Below, piece after piece: positions 27,578 to 35,878 of a stretch of DNA of 64,000 bases (positions are counted from its first letter, which is position 1; each line of letters begins with the position of its first letter). The stretch covers positions 304,840-368,839 of the forward strand of contig JAWLHE010000006.1 of assembly GCA_041690495.1 (NCBI GenBank), written 5' to 3'. This DNA comes from DATAAP01 sp041690495 (lineage in GTDB: Bacteria > Pseudomonadota > Alphaproteobacteria > CACIAM-22H2). The position numbers and the translations under genes were made by a program. The notes under the pieces were generated by a model that saw only the letters and a program-made list of their open reading frames with translations, did no database searches and was not told the origin of the DNA.

Positions 27578-28480
27578 GTGCCGGAGGTATCGGCGTATGT
27601 GCCGCAACGAGTGTCATCGGCTGCTGAACTCCTGGCGATCGCACACGCCATGGAGCTCGAAGCCGCACGGCGCTATCGCGACCTCGCGGCACGGATGCGC
27701 CTTCGCGGCGATGCCGCGCTCGCCGAACTGTTCACCTTCCTCAGCGGCATCGAGGAGAAGCACGCAAGCAAGATCGATTTGCAGGCCATGGACCTCACAG
27801 GCCGCGCCGCCGACCCGGCTCATGTCCGCTGGGACCTTCCTGAGAATTTCGACGAGGAGGAGGCCGGTTCGCGTCTCCTGACGCCCTATCTTGCGCTCGC
27901 CATCGCAGTCCGCAACGAGGAGCGCGCCTTTGCCTTCTACTGCTACGTTGCAGCCGAGGCGGCCGATTCGAATATTCGTGCCTTCGCCGAGGACCTCGCG
28001 AAGGAGGAGCTGGATCATGCGAAGCTGTTGCGCCGTGAGCGGCGCAAGGCGTATCGGGCGGAGGGAGGCAGCCGACCGGGCCGCGGCAGGATCCCTGGTT
28101 CCGTGGACGAGCTGCTCGCGGCCGCGGCGGAAATGGAAGGCGCGGCCGCTCCGTATCACGCCGCGCTCGCATCCAAACTCGAATCGACCGATGCCAATGC
28201 CGCCCGATCGTTCGCCCGCGCCGCGACCGATGAGGCGCAGGTCGCTGAATTGATCTCTGCCCGAATTGGGCAAAGGCTGGCCCGCGGAGCGCCGATCACC
28301 GTCGCGCCGACGATTGAGGACGGGCTCCGGATACTGGAAGAGCTGTTCGAGTTCTATGCCGATGTCGCTGAACGGTCGACGGACGAGGAAACCGTTCGCG
28401 AAGCTCAGACCTTGGCCGAACGTGCGGTGCAACGCCTCTCGTTCGCGCATGGCAGTCTGGAGAAGGTCCCGTTCAACTGA
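27578..28480 (+). CDS. Ferritin-like/rubrerythrin-type di-iron protein
   Basis: A 300-residue helical protein. The first half carries the di-iron four-helix signature: MELEAARRYRDLA (Glu), GIEEKHASK (ExxH), VRNEERAFAFY (Glu) and AKEELDHAKLL (ExxH). The second half (from about residue 175) is again helical but lacks a clear second di-iron site. Such proteins act in peroxide defence, iron handling or stress. I prefer GTG 27578 because GGAGG lies 5 nt before it; a GTG at 27554 is in frame. It is divergent from nosR, which may hint at co-regulation. Confidence 0.78.
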   Translation: MPEVSAYVPQRVSSAAELLAIAHAMELEAARRYRDLAARMRLRGDAALAELFTFLSGIEEKHASKIDLQAMDLTGRAADPAHVRWDLPENFDEEEAGSRLLTPYLALAIAVRNEERAFAFYCYVAAEAADSNIRAFAEDLAKEELDHAKLLRRERRKAYRAEGGSRPGRGRIPGSVDELLAAAAEMEGAAAPYHAALASKLESTDANAARSFARAATDEAQVAELISARIGQRLARGAPITVAPTIEDGLRILEELFEFYADVAERSTDEETVREAQTLAERAVQRLSFAHGSLEKVPFN

Positions 28481-28568
28481 ACTTCCGGCAGGCAAAGCTC
28501 GGCGATTTCCGGAACCCTGCGCTTTGCGAAGCGTATGCTCAGTTGGTTCACGAGACGGAGTGCAGATC

Positions 28569-28961
28569 ATGAAGAAAAAGACGGCAGTGCTCGCCATGGC
28601 TGCCGTGTTGGCGTTCGCCAATCATGCCGCCGCGAACGACAAGGCAAAGAGAGGCCAAGTCGTCTTCAAGCGGACCTGCGCCGCCTGCCATACCGTCGAG
28701 CCGGGCAAGAACAGGGTCGGCCCGTCGCTCGCGGGAGTCGTCGGGCGCAAGGCCGGCTCGGTCGAGGGATTCAAGTATTCGGAGCCGATGAAGACGTCTG
28801 ACGTGACGTGGACCGAGGAAAACATCGACAAATACCTCGCCGACCCCAAGGGCTTCATTCCGGGAAACCGCATGGCGTTCGCCGGAGTCAAGAAGGAGGA
28901 CGACCGTGAGGCGGTCATCGAGTATCTCGAAAGCGTCCAATCGGCCGCCGGTTCGAGCTGA
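28569..28961 (+). CDS. Periplasmic class I cytochrome c (c2-like)
   Basis: A 130-residue protein with a signal peptide (KKKTAVLAMAAVLAFANHAAA), haem-binding CAACH (about residue 38), conserved VGPSLAGVVGRKAG and the axial Met block PGNRMAFAG near residue 100. It belongs to the soluble c2/c550 group that carries electrons in the periplasm. Since NosZ accepts electrons from small c-type cytochromes, the nearby nos cluster makes this a plausible donor, but that is inference. Confidence 0.9.
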   Translation: MKKKTAVLAMAAVLAFANHAAANDKAKRGQVVFKRTCAACHTVEPGKNRVGPSLAGVVGRKAGSVEGFKYSEPMKTSDVTWTEENIDKYLADPKGFIPGNRMAFAGVKKEDDREAVIEYLESVQSAAGSS

Positions 28962-28962
28962 C

Positions 28963-29373
28963 GTGGCGGCAAACGCGTACACCGGTTCGCGTTCAGCCCT
29001 CCGCGCCGGAGCAATCGTCGCGATCGCTGCCGCCTGCATCGCCGGCTGGTCCGGCCGGGCGATGCCCGCGGAGGCTCTGCTCGCACAGGCAACCGGCACG
29101 GTGCCGTCGCCGGCAGACGTGCCCGCCGCGACGAAAGGCAGCAGCACGACCGGGACCACGAGCGAGACAACCTCGGGCGCGGCGGTCGCGAGGACCGTCG
29201 ATATCAATTCGGCCTCCGAGCAGGAGCTGATGTCGCTGCCGGACATCGGCCCCGACCGCGCGCGCCAGATCGTCGGCAGCAGGCCTTACACGCGGACCGA
29301 GGAGCTGGTAGAGCGCAAGCTCATCCCGAAGAACGTCTTCGACGAGATCAACGACCGTCTGGTCGCCCGCTGA
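28963..29373 (+). CDS. Exported helix-hairpin-helix (ComEA-like) protein
   Basis: A 136-residue product from GTG 28963, 1 nt after the cytochrome stop. It has a hydrophobic export segment (ALRAGAIVAIAAACIAGWSG), a Thr/Ser linker (about 50-75) and a C-terminal helix-hairpin-helix unit: VDINSASEQELMSLPDIGPDRARQIVGSR. The HhH unit resembles the DNA-binding part of ComEA, though in many non-competent bacteria such proteins are of unknown role. No strong ribosome site is present, so coupling to the cytochrome gene is likely. Confidence 0.7.
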   Translation: MAANAYTGSRSALRAGAIVAIAAACIAGWSGRAMPAEALLAQATGTVPSPADVPAATKGSSTTGTTSETTSGAAVARTVDINSASEQELMSLPDIGPDRARQIVGSRPYTRTEELVERKLIPKNVFDEINDRLVAR

Positions 29374-29415
29374 AGCGCGGCCGGCCGAGTGCTGTCCCGG
29401 GAATCCGGCGGCGGC

Positions 29416-29772
29416 TCAGGCCGCCAGCACCTTCTGGACGTGACTGACGAGCTCGCGAAGGTGGAACGGCTTCGACAGAACGCTTGCATTGGGCATCGGC
29501 GTGCGGCCGCCGTCGAGAACGACCGCTGCGAAGCCGGTGATGAACATCACGCGCAGATTCGGCAGGGCGGAGCGCGCGCGGCGCGCCAGCTCGACGCCGT
29601 CCAGCCCCGGCATGACGATGTCGGCGATCAGCAGGTCGTATTCCTGGGTGAGCGCAGCCAGGGCTTCGCGACCGTCGGGGCAACTCACCACGTCGTGACC
29701 TGCGCGACCGAGCGCCGTCGCCAGGAACTGCCGCATGGCTTCATCGTCCTCGGCCAGGAGTATCCGTGCCAT
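29416..29772 (-). CDS. cpdR: CpdR-like single-domain response regulator
   Basis: A 118-residue receiver with LLAEDDEAMR, phosphoacceptor IADIVMPGLDG (Asp about 51), VMFITGFAAV and LSKPFHLRELV. The ITGFAAV and SKPFHLR blocks match CpdR, the adaptor that in Caulobacter delivers substrates to ClpXP in the CtrA pathway. I use the family start MARILLAE at 29772; an in-frame ATG at 29790 would add six residues and has GGAG 11 nt upstream. It is monocistronic. Confidence 0.82.
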   Translation of the reverse strand: MARILLAEDDEAMRQFLATALGRAGHDVVSCPDGREALAALTQEYDLLIADIVMPGLDGVELARRARSALPNLRVMFITGFAAVVLDGGRTPMPNASVLSKPFHLRELVSHVQKVLAA

Positions 29773-30031
29773 CTCCGTATCCCATTCCATCGCTCTACGG
29801 ACTCCGCCTAAGCCGCTTGCATTGGCGCTTCTCGTGACGCGGCACGAGAGTACGAAGCCGCCATTGCCGAACGGTTAACCGGTGATCCCGAGCAGAGCGA
29901 CCGTTACTGCCCGTTTACCGCGTACCCCGGCCACGGCGAAGAATGCCCGCGACCGGACGCCACTCTAGCGGCGCGCCGCGCGACAGGCCAGATGACAGGC
30001 CGACACGTTTGCTCTAAATCAGCAACCGAGC

Positions 30032-30916
30032 ATGCAGCCTGAGCCGCCCGTCCGCCGGAGTGCCGGTTCCCCTTACGCTGTCGCCGCACCGTCGCAGCAG
30101 ACGGCAGCGATCGTATTTGCGTCGCCGCACAGCGGCAATGCCTATCCGCCCGGCTTCGTCGCCGCTTCGCGTCTCGACCCGCTGACGTTGCGACGTTCGG
30201 AAGACGCATTCGTAGACGAGTTGTTCGCGACCGCGCCCGAGCACGGCGCGCCGCTGCTGCGCGCCCTGTTCCCGCGCGCCTATATCGATCCCAACCGCGA
30301 GCCGTGGGAACTCGACCCGGCCATGTTCGCGGAGGCGCTCCCGGCGTTCGTCAACGGCGTCAGCCCGAGGGTCAGCGCAGGTCTCGGCACGATCGCGCGC
30401 GTCGTCGCCAACGGTGCCGAGATCTATCGCAACAAGCTCACATTCTCGGAAGCGAAGCACCGGGTCGAGACGCTCTACCGCCCCTATCACGCGAAGCTGG
30501 AGGAACTGCTGGCCGCAACCCATGCACGGTTCGGTCGCTGTCTGCTGATTGATTGCCACTCGATGCCGTCGGTCGGCGGCCCGACGGATCGCGATCCGGG
30601 CAAACGCCGTGTCGACTTCGTGCTCGGCGATTGCTTCGGCACGGCCTGCGCGCCGGCGGCGGTCGCCGCGGTCGAGACTTTTCTCAGGGCGCGTGGCTAT
30701 GCCGTCGGGCGCAACGATCCCTACGCCGGCGGCTTCACGACTCGCCATTACGGCCGCCCGGAGCGTGGCCGGCATGCCCTGCAGATCGAGATCAATCGCG
30801 GCCTCTACATGGACGAGATGCGGATAGAGCGCAGCCGGGGATTTGGCAGCCTCGCGCGCCATCTCGACGAACTGATCGGGCATCTTCCCCGAATTGCTGC
30901 CGACTTGCCTGCATGA
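30032..30916 (+). CDS. N-formylglutamate amidohydrolase family protein
   Basis: A 294-residue enzyme of the N-formylglutamate deformylase family. VFASPHSGNAYPPGF (about 28) and LLIDCHSMPS (about 172) hold the putative zinc ligands and catalytic residues, with HALQIEINRGLYMDE near 250. The family acts in histidine degradation (HutG), but no other hut gene is present, so a different N-acyl substrate is possible. The stop overlaps the start of the GNAT gene. Confidence 0.85.
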   Translation: MQPEPPVRRSAGSPYAVAAPSQQTAAIVFASPHSGNAYPPGFVAASRLDPLTLRRSEDAFVDELFATAPEHGAPLLRALFPRAYIDPNREPWELDPAMFAEALPAFVNGVSPRVSAGLGTIARVVANGAEIYRNKLTFSEAKHRVETLYRPYHAKLEELLAATHARFGRCLLIDCHSMPSVGGPTDRDPGKRRVDFVLGDCFGTACAPAAVAAVETFLRARGYAVGRNDPYAGGFTTRHYGRPERGRHALQIEINRGLYMDEMRIERSRGFGSLARHLDELIGHLPRIAADLPA

Positions 30917-31485
30917 TGAACCATCCGAAGCCGGCCAATGACAGCCACGTGCGCGTGCGCGATGCGGCCGAATCCGACCTGCCGATCATACAGGCGATCT
31001 ACGCGCACCACGTCTGCACCGGTCTCGGCTCTTTCGAGGAGACGCCGCCGGACGCCGCCGAGATGTCGCGGCGGCGGACCGAGATCCTGGCGCGCGGCCT
31101 GCCTTACCTCGTCGCCGAGATCGACGACCGGGTCATTCCCGGCGGTCTCGCCGGATATGCCTATGCCAGTCCGTACCGGCCGCGGTCCGCCTACCGCTAT
31201 TCGGTCGAGGATTCGATCTACATCGCGCCGAGCGCCCAGCGTCGCGGCGTGGGCCGGTTCCTGCTGGAAGAGCTGATTCGACGTTGTACGGCACTGGGAT
31301 ACCGCCAGATGGTAGCCGTGATTGGCGACAGCGCCAATCAGGGCTCGATCGGGGTGCATGCGGCGGCCGGGTTCAAGCAGGTCGCCCTGCTGCCGGCCAT
31401 CGGCTTCAAGTTCGGCCGCTGGGTGGACGCGGTGATGATGCAGCGCCCCCTCGGCGAGGGTCAGACGACGCTGCCGGGCCGGTAG
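30913..31485 (+). CDS. GNAT N-acetyltransferase, phosphinothricin-acetyltransferase-like
   Basis: A 190-residue GNAT protein. VRVRDAAESDLPIIQAIYAHHV opens the fold, FEETPPDAAEM is the block shared with PAT/Bar and methionine-sulfone acetyltransferases, and YIAPSAQRRGVGRFLLEELI is the acetyl-CoA binding motif. The chromosomal relatives acetylate methionine sulfoximine and similar compounds. It is coupled to the upstream hydrolase by an ATGA overlap (start 30913 or 30916). Confidence 0.85.
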   Translation: MMNHPKPANDSHVRVRDAAESDLPIIQAIYAHHVCTGLGSFEETPPDAAEMSRRRTEILARGLPYLVAEIDDRVIPGGLAGYAYASPYRPRSAYRYSVEDSIYIAPSAQRRGVGRFLLEELIRRCTALGYRQMVAVIGDSANQGSIGVHAAAGFKQVALLPAIGFKFGRWVDAVMMQRPLGEGQTTLPGR

Positions 31486-31577
31486 CCCCGCGCGCGGAGG
31501 GAAGCCGCGCCGGCCGCTTGTGAGGCCGCGGGTTAAGGCGGCCGGCGGACCGGCCGGGGGCGATCCTCCCTGCGGGC

Positions 31578-31675
31578 AAAAAGAAAGGGCCGTGCAAGCA
31601 CGGCCCAAGTTTAGGGAGGAAACGCCCGGGAACGGACCGAAGGTCGGTTCCCGTCGCGACATCAGCGATGTCGCA
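31578..31675 (-). ncRNA. Candidate small RNA, alpha-r8/MmgR-like
   Basis: A minus-strand unit of about 98 nt without coding frame: a stem-loop at 31653-31627 (CGGGAAC/GTTCCCG arms), a single-stranded GTTTCCTCCCTAAAC (31623-31609) and a perfect 9-bp terminator hairpin (GGGCCGTGC/GCACGGCCC, 31606-31587) followed by TTTCTTTTT. The promoter is TTGATT, 17 bp, CATATT. The UUUCCUCCCU element between two hairpins is, as I recall, the hallmark of the alpha-r8 family, whose Sinorhizobium member MmgR limits polyhydroxybutyrate storage. Family assignment is from memory; the transcription unit is seen directly. Confidence 0.65.
31587..31606 (-). terminator. Intrinsic terminator of the sRNA candidate
   Basis: A perfect 9-bp GC-rich stem with a 2-nt central step, then TTTCTTTTT on the minus strand ending near 31578. 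It is one of the clearest intrinsic terminators in the window. Confidence 0.8.
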
Positions 31676-31677
31676 AT

Positions 31678-31710
31678 GCACAATATGATTTTGTGCGGCG
31701 CAAAAATCAA
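31678..31710 (-). promoter_or_regulatory. Promoter and dyad operators of the sRNA candidate
   Basis: Minus-strand -35 TTGATT (31710-31705) and -10 CATATT (31687-31682) have 17-bp spacing. GCACAA-N7-TTGTGC (31678-31696) spans the -10, and TTGTGC-GGC-GCAAAA (31691-31705) fills the spacer. The latter is near-identical to the core of the palindrome at 41229-41263. A repressor site is inferred. The rest of 31486-31969 holds no gene. Confidence 0.5.
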
Positions 31711-31969
31711 GCGGGAATTCAGAACTGCTCCAAGGTTGTTGCAAATCTACAACAGACTCTATGCCCTTGATACCCTTTGTAGCTCTGGTTAATACCCGGG
31801 ATTATCGGCGGGGTCGTCCGGACACGGGCTGTGGCCATGCTTCGCGGCATTCGATCCTGCGCTCTGCCTTCGGACGGGCAGTCGGGGGTATCTTGCAGGG
31901 CCAGTTCAGCGTCCCGACGGCGACGCGTATAATTTCGCGCGCGACTCGCGCAGGCGGTAGGAGTGAGAC

Positions 31970-32944
31970 ATGGATGACGCCAGGCCGGTCGAGCCCGCAT
32001 CGGGAATGGTTATGCCACGGTTCTCGGGCATCGCGACGTTCATGCGGCTTCCCTACGCGACCGACCCGGCAGCCGTCGATATCGGCCTGATCGGCGTGCC
32101 GTGGGACGGCGGGACCACCAACCGTCCCGGTGCCCGGCATGGCCCCCGCGCAATCCGCGACCAGTCAAGCTTGATGCGGCGCATTCATTCGGTAACCCGC
32201 ACGGCACCCTACCACCTGGCGCGGGTGGCCGATCTCGGCGACGTGCCGGTCAACCCCTGCGACATCGCCGACACGCTGACTCGAATCGAGCAGTTCTTCA
32301 GGCGCGTCCATGCCGCCGGCGCCACCCCGCTGTCGGCCGGCGGCGACCATCTGGTGACGTTGCCGATCATGCGCGCGATCGCGAATCCGGGCCGGCCGCT
32401 CGGCATGGTGCATTTCGATGCCCATTCCGACACGTGGGACCGGTATTTCGGCGACTTCAAATATACCCACGGGACTCCATTCCGCCGCGCCATTGAGGAG
32501 GGCCTGCTCGATCCCAGGCGCACGGTGCAGATCGGCATCCGCGGGTCGCTCTATGCCGCCGACGATCTCGACTGGGCGCTGGCGCAGGGTATCCGCGTCA
32601 TCACCATCGAGGAGTATTTCAGCCTGGGACCGGAAAAGGTCGTCGCCGAGGCGCGCCGCGTGGCCGGCGAGGGCCCAACCTATATCAGCTTCGACGTGGA
32701 CGGCCTCGATCCGGTATATGCGCCCGGGACCGGCACGCCCGAGATCGGCGGCTTCAGCACGTTCGATGCGCAGCAGATGCTTCGTGGCCTGCGCGGCCTC
32801 GACCTCGTCGGCGGCGACGTCGTCGAGGTGTCGCCGCCGTTCGACCAGAATGGGATCACCGCGCTGGTCGGGGCGACGATGATGTTCGAGATCCTGTGCA
32901 TCCTGGCCGAGGCCGTAGCGGCGAGACGGGGATCGCGCGCCTGA
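31970..32944 (+). CDS. Agmatinase/guanidino-acid hydrolase (ureohydrolase family)
   Basis: A 324-residue ureohydrolase with the manganese-binding blocks SAGGDHLVT (about 121), MVHFDAHSDT (about 143) and SFDVDGLDPVYAPGTGTPE (about 239). The family releases urea from agmatine, guanidinobutyrate, guanidinopropionate or guanidine, and residues visible here do not fix the substrate. GGTAGGAG lies 6 nt before the ATG. The last codons are followed within 30 nt by the mlaE-type gene, but the shift in function suggests accidental adjacency. Confidence 0.9.
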   Translation: MDDARPVEPASGMVMPRFSGIATFMRLPYATDPAAVDIGLIGVPWDGGTTNRPGARHGPRAIRDQSSLMRRIHSVTRTAPYHLARVADLGDVPVNPCDIADTLTRIEQFFRRVHAAGATPLSAGGDHLVTLPIMRAIANPGRPLGMVHFDAHSDTWDRYFGDFKYTHGTPFRRAIEEGLLDPRRTVQIGIRGSLYAADDLDWALAQGIRVITIEEYFSLGPEKVVAEARRVAGEGPTYISFDVDGLDPVYAPGTGTPEIGGFSTFDAQQMLRGLRGLDLVGGDVVEVSPPFDQNGITALVGATMMFEILCILAEAVAARRGSRA

Positions 32945-32973
32945 CTACCAACGGGGGGACAGAGACGAGCCGG

Positions 32974-34089
32974 GTGGACGTGGCGGTCCGGGACGACATG
33001 CTGGACGTTCGCCTCGCCGGCCGCTGCACGATCGATCAGGCCGAATCGCTCGCCGCGCGGCTCGGCGGCGTCCATCCTGCACGATCGAGCGTGGCGCGCA
33101 TCGACCTGAGCGCGGTCACCGCGCTCGATACCGCCGGCGCGTGGGTTCTCTTCCGGTTCATCCATCGGCTCGAGGGTATCTGTGCCCGGGTCGATCTCGC
33201 CGGCGAGGCGCCGGCACAGGCGGCGCTGCTCCAGCGCATGCGCCCCGTTCTCAATGAGCGAAAGCCCCTGGCGCGTCCCGCCATCTGGCCGATCCGCGCG
33301 ATGGTCGAGCGCGTCGGCCGCGCGGTCTTTACGTTCCTCGACAGCGCGCGCTCGCTGATCTCCTTCTTCGGACTCGTCACCACGGTGGTGGTGCGGACGC
33401 TGACACGCCCGGATCGCGTCCGATTTATCTCGCTGCTCAGCCATGTCGAGCGGATCGGCCTCGACGCGATGCCGATTGTAGGCCTGCTGTCCTTCCTGAT
33501 CGGCGTCGTGCTCGCCTTTCAGGGCGCGGACCAGCTTCGCGCCTACGGCGCCGAGATCTTCACGATCAATCTCCTCGGCGTCTCCGTGCTGCGCGAACTG
33601 GGCGTGCTGCTCACGGCAATCATGGTCGCCGGCCGTTCCGGCAGCGCCTTCACCGCAGAGATCGGCACCATGAAAGTCAACGAGGAAGTCGACGCACTGA
33701 TGACGCTGGGCCTCGATCCGGTCGAGGTGCTGGTGCTGCCGCGCCTGGCCGCGATGATGATCGCGTTGCCGCTGCTCGTCTTCTTCGCCGACATGATGGC
33801 CTTGTTGGGCGGCGCGGCGATGTCGATCCTCGTGCTCGAGATCTCGCTCGAGCAGTTCATCGTCCAGTTCCGCGAGGCCATCACCGACCGGATGTTCTGG
33901 GTCGGCATCGCCAAGGCGCCGGTCTTCGCCATCCTGATCGCCATGGTGGGCTGCTACGAGGGACTGCGCGTCGAGGGCAGCGCCGAAAGCGTAGGCCGAC
34001 TGACCACCAAGGCAGTCGTCGAGTCGATCTTCCTGGTGATCGTCGCCGACGCGGCTTTCTCGGTCTTTTTCTCCTATATCGGAGTGTGA
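32974..34089 (+). CDS. mlaE: MlaE-type lipid transport permease with N-terminal STAS domain
   Basis: A 371-residue fusion. Residues about 1-85 form a STAS-like domain (VARIDLSAVTALDTAGAWVLFRF), the role played by separate MlaB in E. coli. The rest is the MlaE permease with about five helices and the conserved GVSVLRELGVLLTAIMVAGR and IGTMKVNEEVDAL. It exchanges phospholipids between the membranes with MlaF and MlaD. GTG 32974 is my choice because the frame upstream runs into the agmatinase gene. It overlaps mlaF (GTGA). Confidence 0.88.
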   Translation: MDVAVRDDMLDVRLAGRCTIDQAESLAARLGGVHPARSSVARIDLSAVTALDTAGAWVLFRFIHRLEGICARVDLAGEAPAQAALLQRMRPVLNERKPLARPAIWPIRAMVERVGRAVFTFLDSARSLISFFGLVTTVVVRTLTRPDRVRFISLLSHVERIGLDAMPIVGLLSFLIGVVLAFQGADQLRAYGAEIFTINLLGVSVLRELGVLLTAIMVAGRSGSAFTAEIGTMKVNEEVDALMTLGLDPVEVLVLPRLAAMMIALPLLVFFADMMALLGGAAMSILVLEISLEQFIVQFREAITDRMFWVGIAKAPVFAILIAMVGCYEGLRVEGSAESVGRLTTKAVVESIFLVIVADAAFSVFFSYIGV

Positions 34090-34874
34090 GCGTGGCGGAA
34101 GCCAAGCCAATCATCTGCGTCCGCGGCCTCGTGACCCGCTTCGGCACGCAGACGGTCCACGACCATCTTGACCTCGACGTCCGCCGCGGCGAGATACTCG
34201 CGCTGGTCGGCGGCTCGGGCACGGGGAAGTCGGTCCTGCTTCGCACGATGATCGGCCTGAAACGGCCGGACGGAGGCCGTGTCGAGATTTTCGGCCGTGA
34301 TCTCTGGTCGGGCGACGCACACGACCGCCGTGCGATCGGGGCCCGCTGGGGCGTGCTGTTCCAGAACGGCGCGCTGTTCAGCTCATTGACCGTGGCACAG
34401 AACATCCGCGTGCCGTTCAAGGAGCACGCGAAGCTGCCGCCGAAGCTGGTCGGCGACCTTATCCGCGTCAAGATCAGCATGGTCGGTCTGACGCAGGAAG
34501 CAGGCGCGAAGTACCCGTCCGAATTGTCGGGAGGCATGCGCAAGCGCGCCGCTCTTGCGCGGGCGCTGGCGCTCGACCCGGAGATACTGTTCCTCGACGA
34601 GCCAACGGCCGGACTCGACCCGATCGCGGCCGCCGCCTTCGACAGCCTGATCCGCGACCTGCAGCGCAGCCTGAACCTGACGGTGGTGCTCGTCACGCAC
34701 GATCTCGATACGCTTGCCGCAATCGCGGATCGCATTGCGGTTCTGGTCGATAGACGTATTATCCTCGGCACGATGGACAGCCTTCTGGCCGAGCAGGACC
34801 CCTGGATCCGCGAATATTTCCACGGCCCGCGCGGCCGCGCGGCCGTTCTCGCGCACCGCGCCGCGCAGGCATGA
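34086..34874 (+). CDS. mlaF: MlaF-type ABC ATPase of lipid transport
   Basis: A 262-residue ATPase: Walker A GGSGTGKS (about 43), Q-loop VLFQNGALFSSLTV, signature ELSGGMRKRAALARAL, Walker B ILFLDEPTAGLDP and H-loop VTHDLD. The FQNGALFSSLT block is typical of MlaF. It starts with GTG overlapping the mlaE stop and is followed after 8 nt by the MCE gene. The complex maintains outer-membrane lipid asymmetry. Confidence 0.92.
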   Translation: MSVAEAKPIICVRGLVTRFGTQTVHDHLDLDVRRGEILALVGGSGTGKSVLLRTMIGLKRPDGGRVEIFGRDLWSGDAHDRRAIGARWGVLFQNGALFSSLTVAQNIRVPFKEHAKLPPKLVGDLIRVKISMVGLTQEAGAKYPSELSGGMRKRAALARALALDPEILFLDEPTAGLDPIAAAAFDSLIRDLQRSLNLTVVLVTHDLDTLAAIADRIAVLVDRRIILGTMDSLLAEQDPWIREYFHGPRGRAAVLAHRAAQA

Positions 34875-34882
34875 GCCGCTAG

Positions 34883-35878
34883 ATGGAAACCCGCGCGAGC
34901 TACTTCCTCGTCGGCCTGTTCGTGCTGACGCTGATTGCCGGCATGTTCGGCTTCGTCATGTGGCTCTCGCGCTTCGAATTGAAGGACGACAACACCTATT
35001 ATTATGTCTATTTCCGCGGCTCGGTGACCGGTCTCAGCGTCGGCTCTACCGTTCGCTATCGTGGCGTCCCGGTCGGAACCGTGACGGATATTGGCATCGA
35101 CTCCGAGAACGTGGAGCTGATCGAGGTGACCCTCGCAATCAAGAGCGGCACCCCGATCAAGACCGACACGATCGCCTCGCTGCAGCTGCAAGGCATCACG
35201 GGGCTGAGCTTCGTGCAGCTCACCGGCGGAACACGGAGCGCTCCGATTCTCGAGCCGCGCCCGGGCAAGCGTCGGGCGACCATACCCTCCCGGCCGTCGG
35301 CGATCGAGCAGGTCTTCGAGAATGCCCCCGAGGTGTTCGCGCAGATCGGTGTTGTCGCGACGCGCGCGACCGAGCTGCTCAGCCCCGAGAACCAGAAGCA
35401 GATCACAGCGATACTCGAGAACAGCGCCGCGTTCACGGGGGTCCTCGCCCGATCCTCGCCCGCGATCGAAGGGATCGTCGAGGACACCGCCGAAACTCTG
35501 GCCGATTTGCGCAGCACCGCGGCGTCGCTCGATCAACTCTCGCGCGAGCTGCGCACGCTCTCCCAGGAGCTCGGCGGCGATGCGCGCAGGTTCCTGGCGG
35601 AGACTCACGAGCTTACCGGCGAAGCCAACGAGACCATCGCGGACGTCCGCAAGACCGCGCAGTCGTTCGAGCGTCTGGCGCGGAGTCTCGATCGGCTCGT
35701 CGACGAGAACCGGGTGCCGGTCCGCGACTTCACGAACAACGGGCTCTACGAGCTTGCACAGTTCATGACCGAGGCACGTACGCTGGTGGCCAGCCTGACC
35801 CGGATCGCCTACCAGCTGGAGCGCGACCCGGCCCGCTTCCTGTTCGGCGACCAGCAGAAGGGCTTCCAGGCAAAATGA
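34883..35878 (+). CDS. mlaD: MlaD-type MCE domain protein
   Basis: A 331-residue inner-membrane-anchored periplasmic protein. One N-terminal helix (YFLVGLFVLTLIAGMFGFVMWL) is followed by an MCE domain (about 38-116) with GLSVGSTVRYRGVPVGTVTDI and LQGITGLSFVQLTGG. A long coiled-coil-prone helix region (about 150-300) comes after, longer than E. coli MlaD (about 183 residues) and closer to single-domain MCE proteins of other alphaproteobacteria. It binds lipid in transit. The stop overlaps the lipoprotein start. Confidence 0.9.
   Translation: METRASYFLVGLFVLTLIAGMFGFVMWLSRFELKDDNTYYYVYFRGSVTGLSVGSTVRYRGVPVGTVTDIGIDSENVELIEVTLAIKSGTPIKTDTIASLQLQGITGLSFVQLTGGTRSAPILEPRPGKRRATIPSRPSAIEQVFENAPEVFAQIGVVATRATELLSPENQKQITAILENSAAFTGVLARSSPAIEGIVEDTAETLADLRSTAASLDQLSRELRTLSQELGGDARRFLAETHELTGEANETIADVRKTAQSFERLARSLDRLVDENRVPVRDFTNNGLYELAQFMTEARTLVASLTRIAYQLERDPARFLFGDQQKGFQAK

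Noticed and set aside
29862..29880. CtrA site upstream of cpdR
   Set aside because: GTTAACC is present but the partner half is CAAT or GGCA, at least two mismatches from TTAA-N7-TTAAC.
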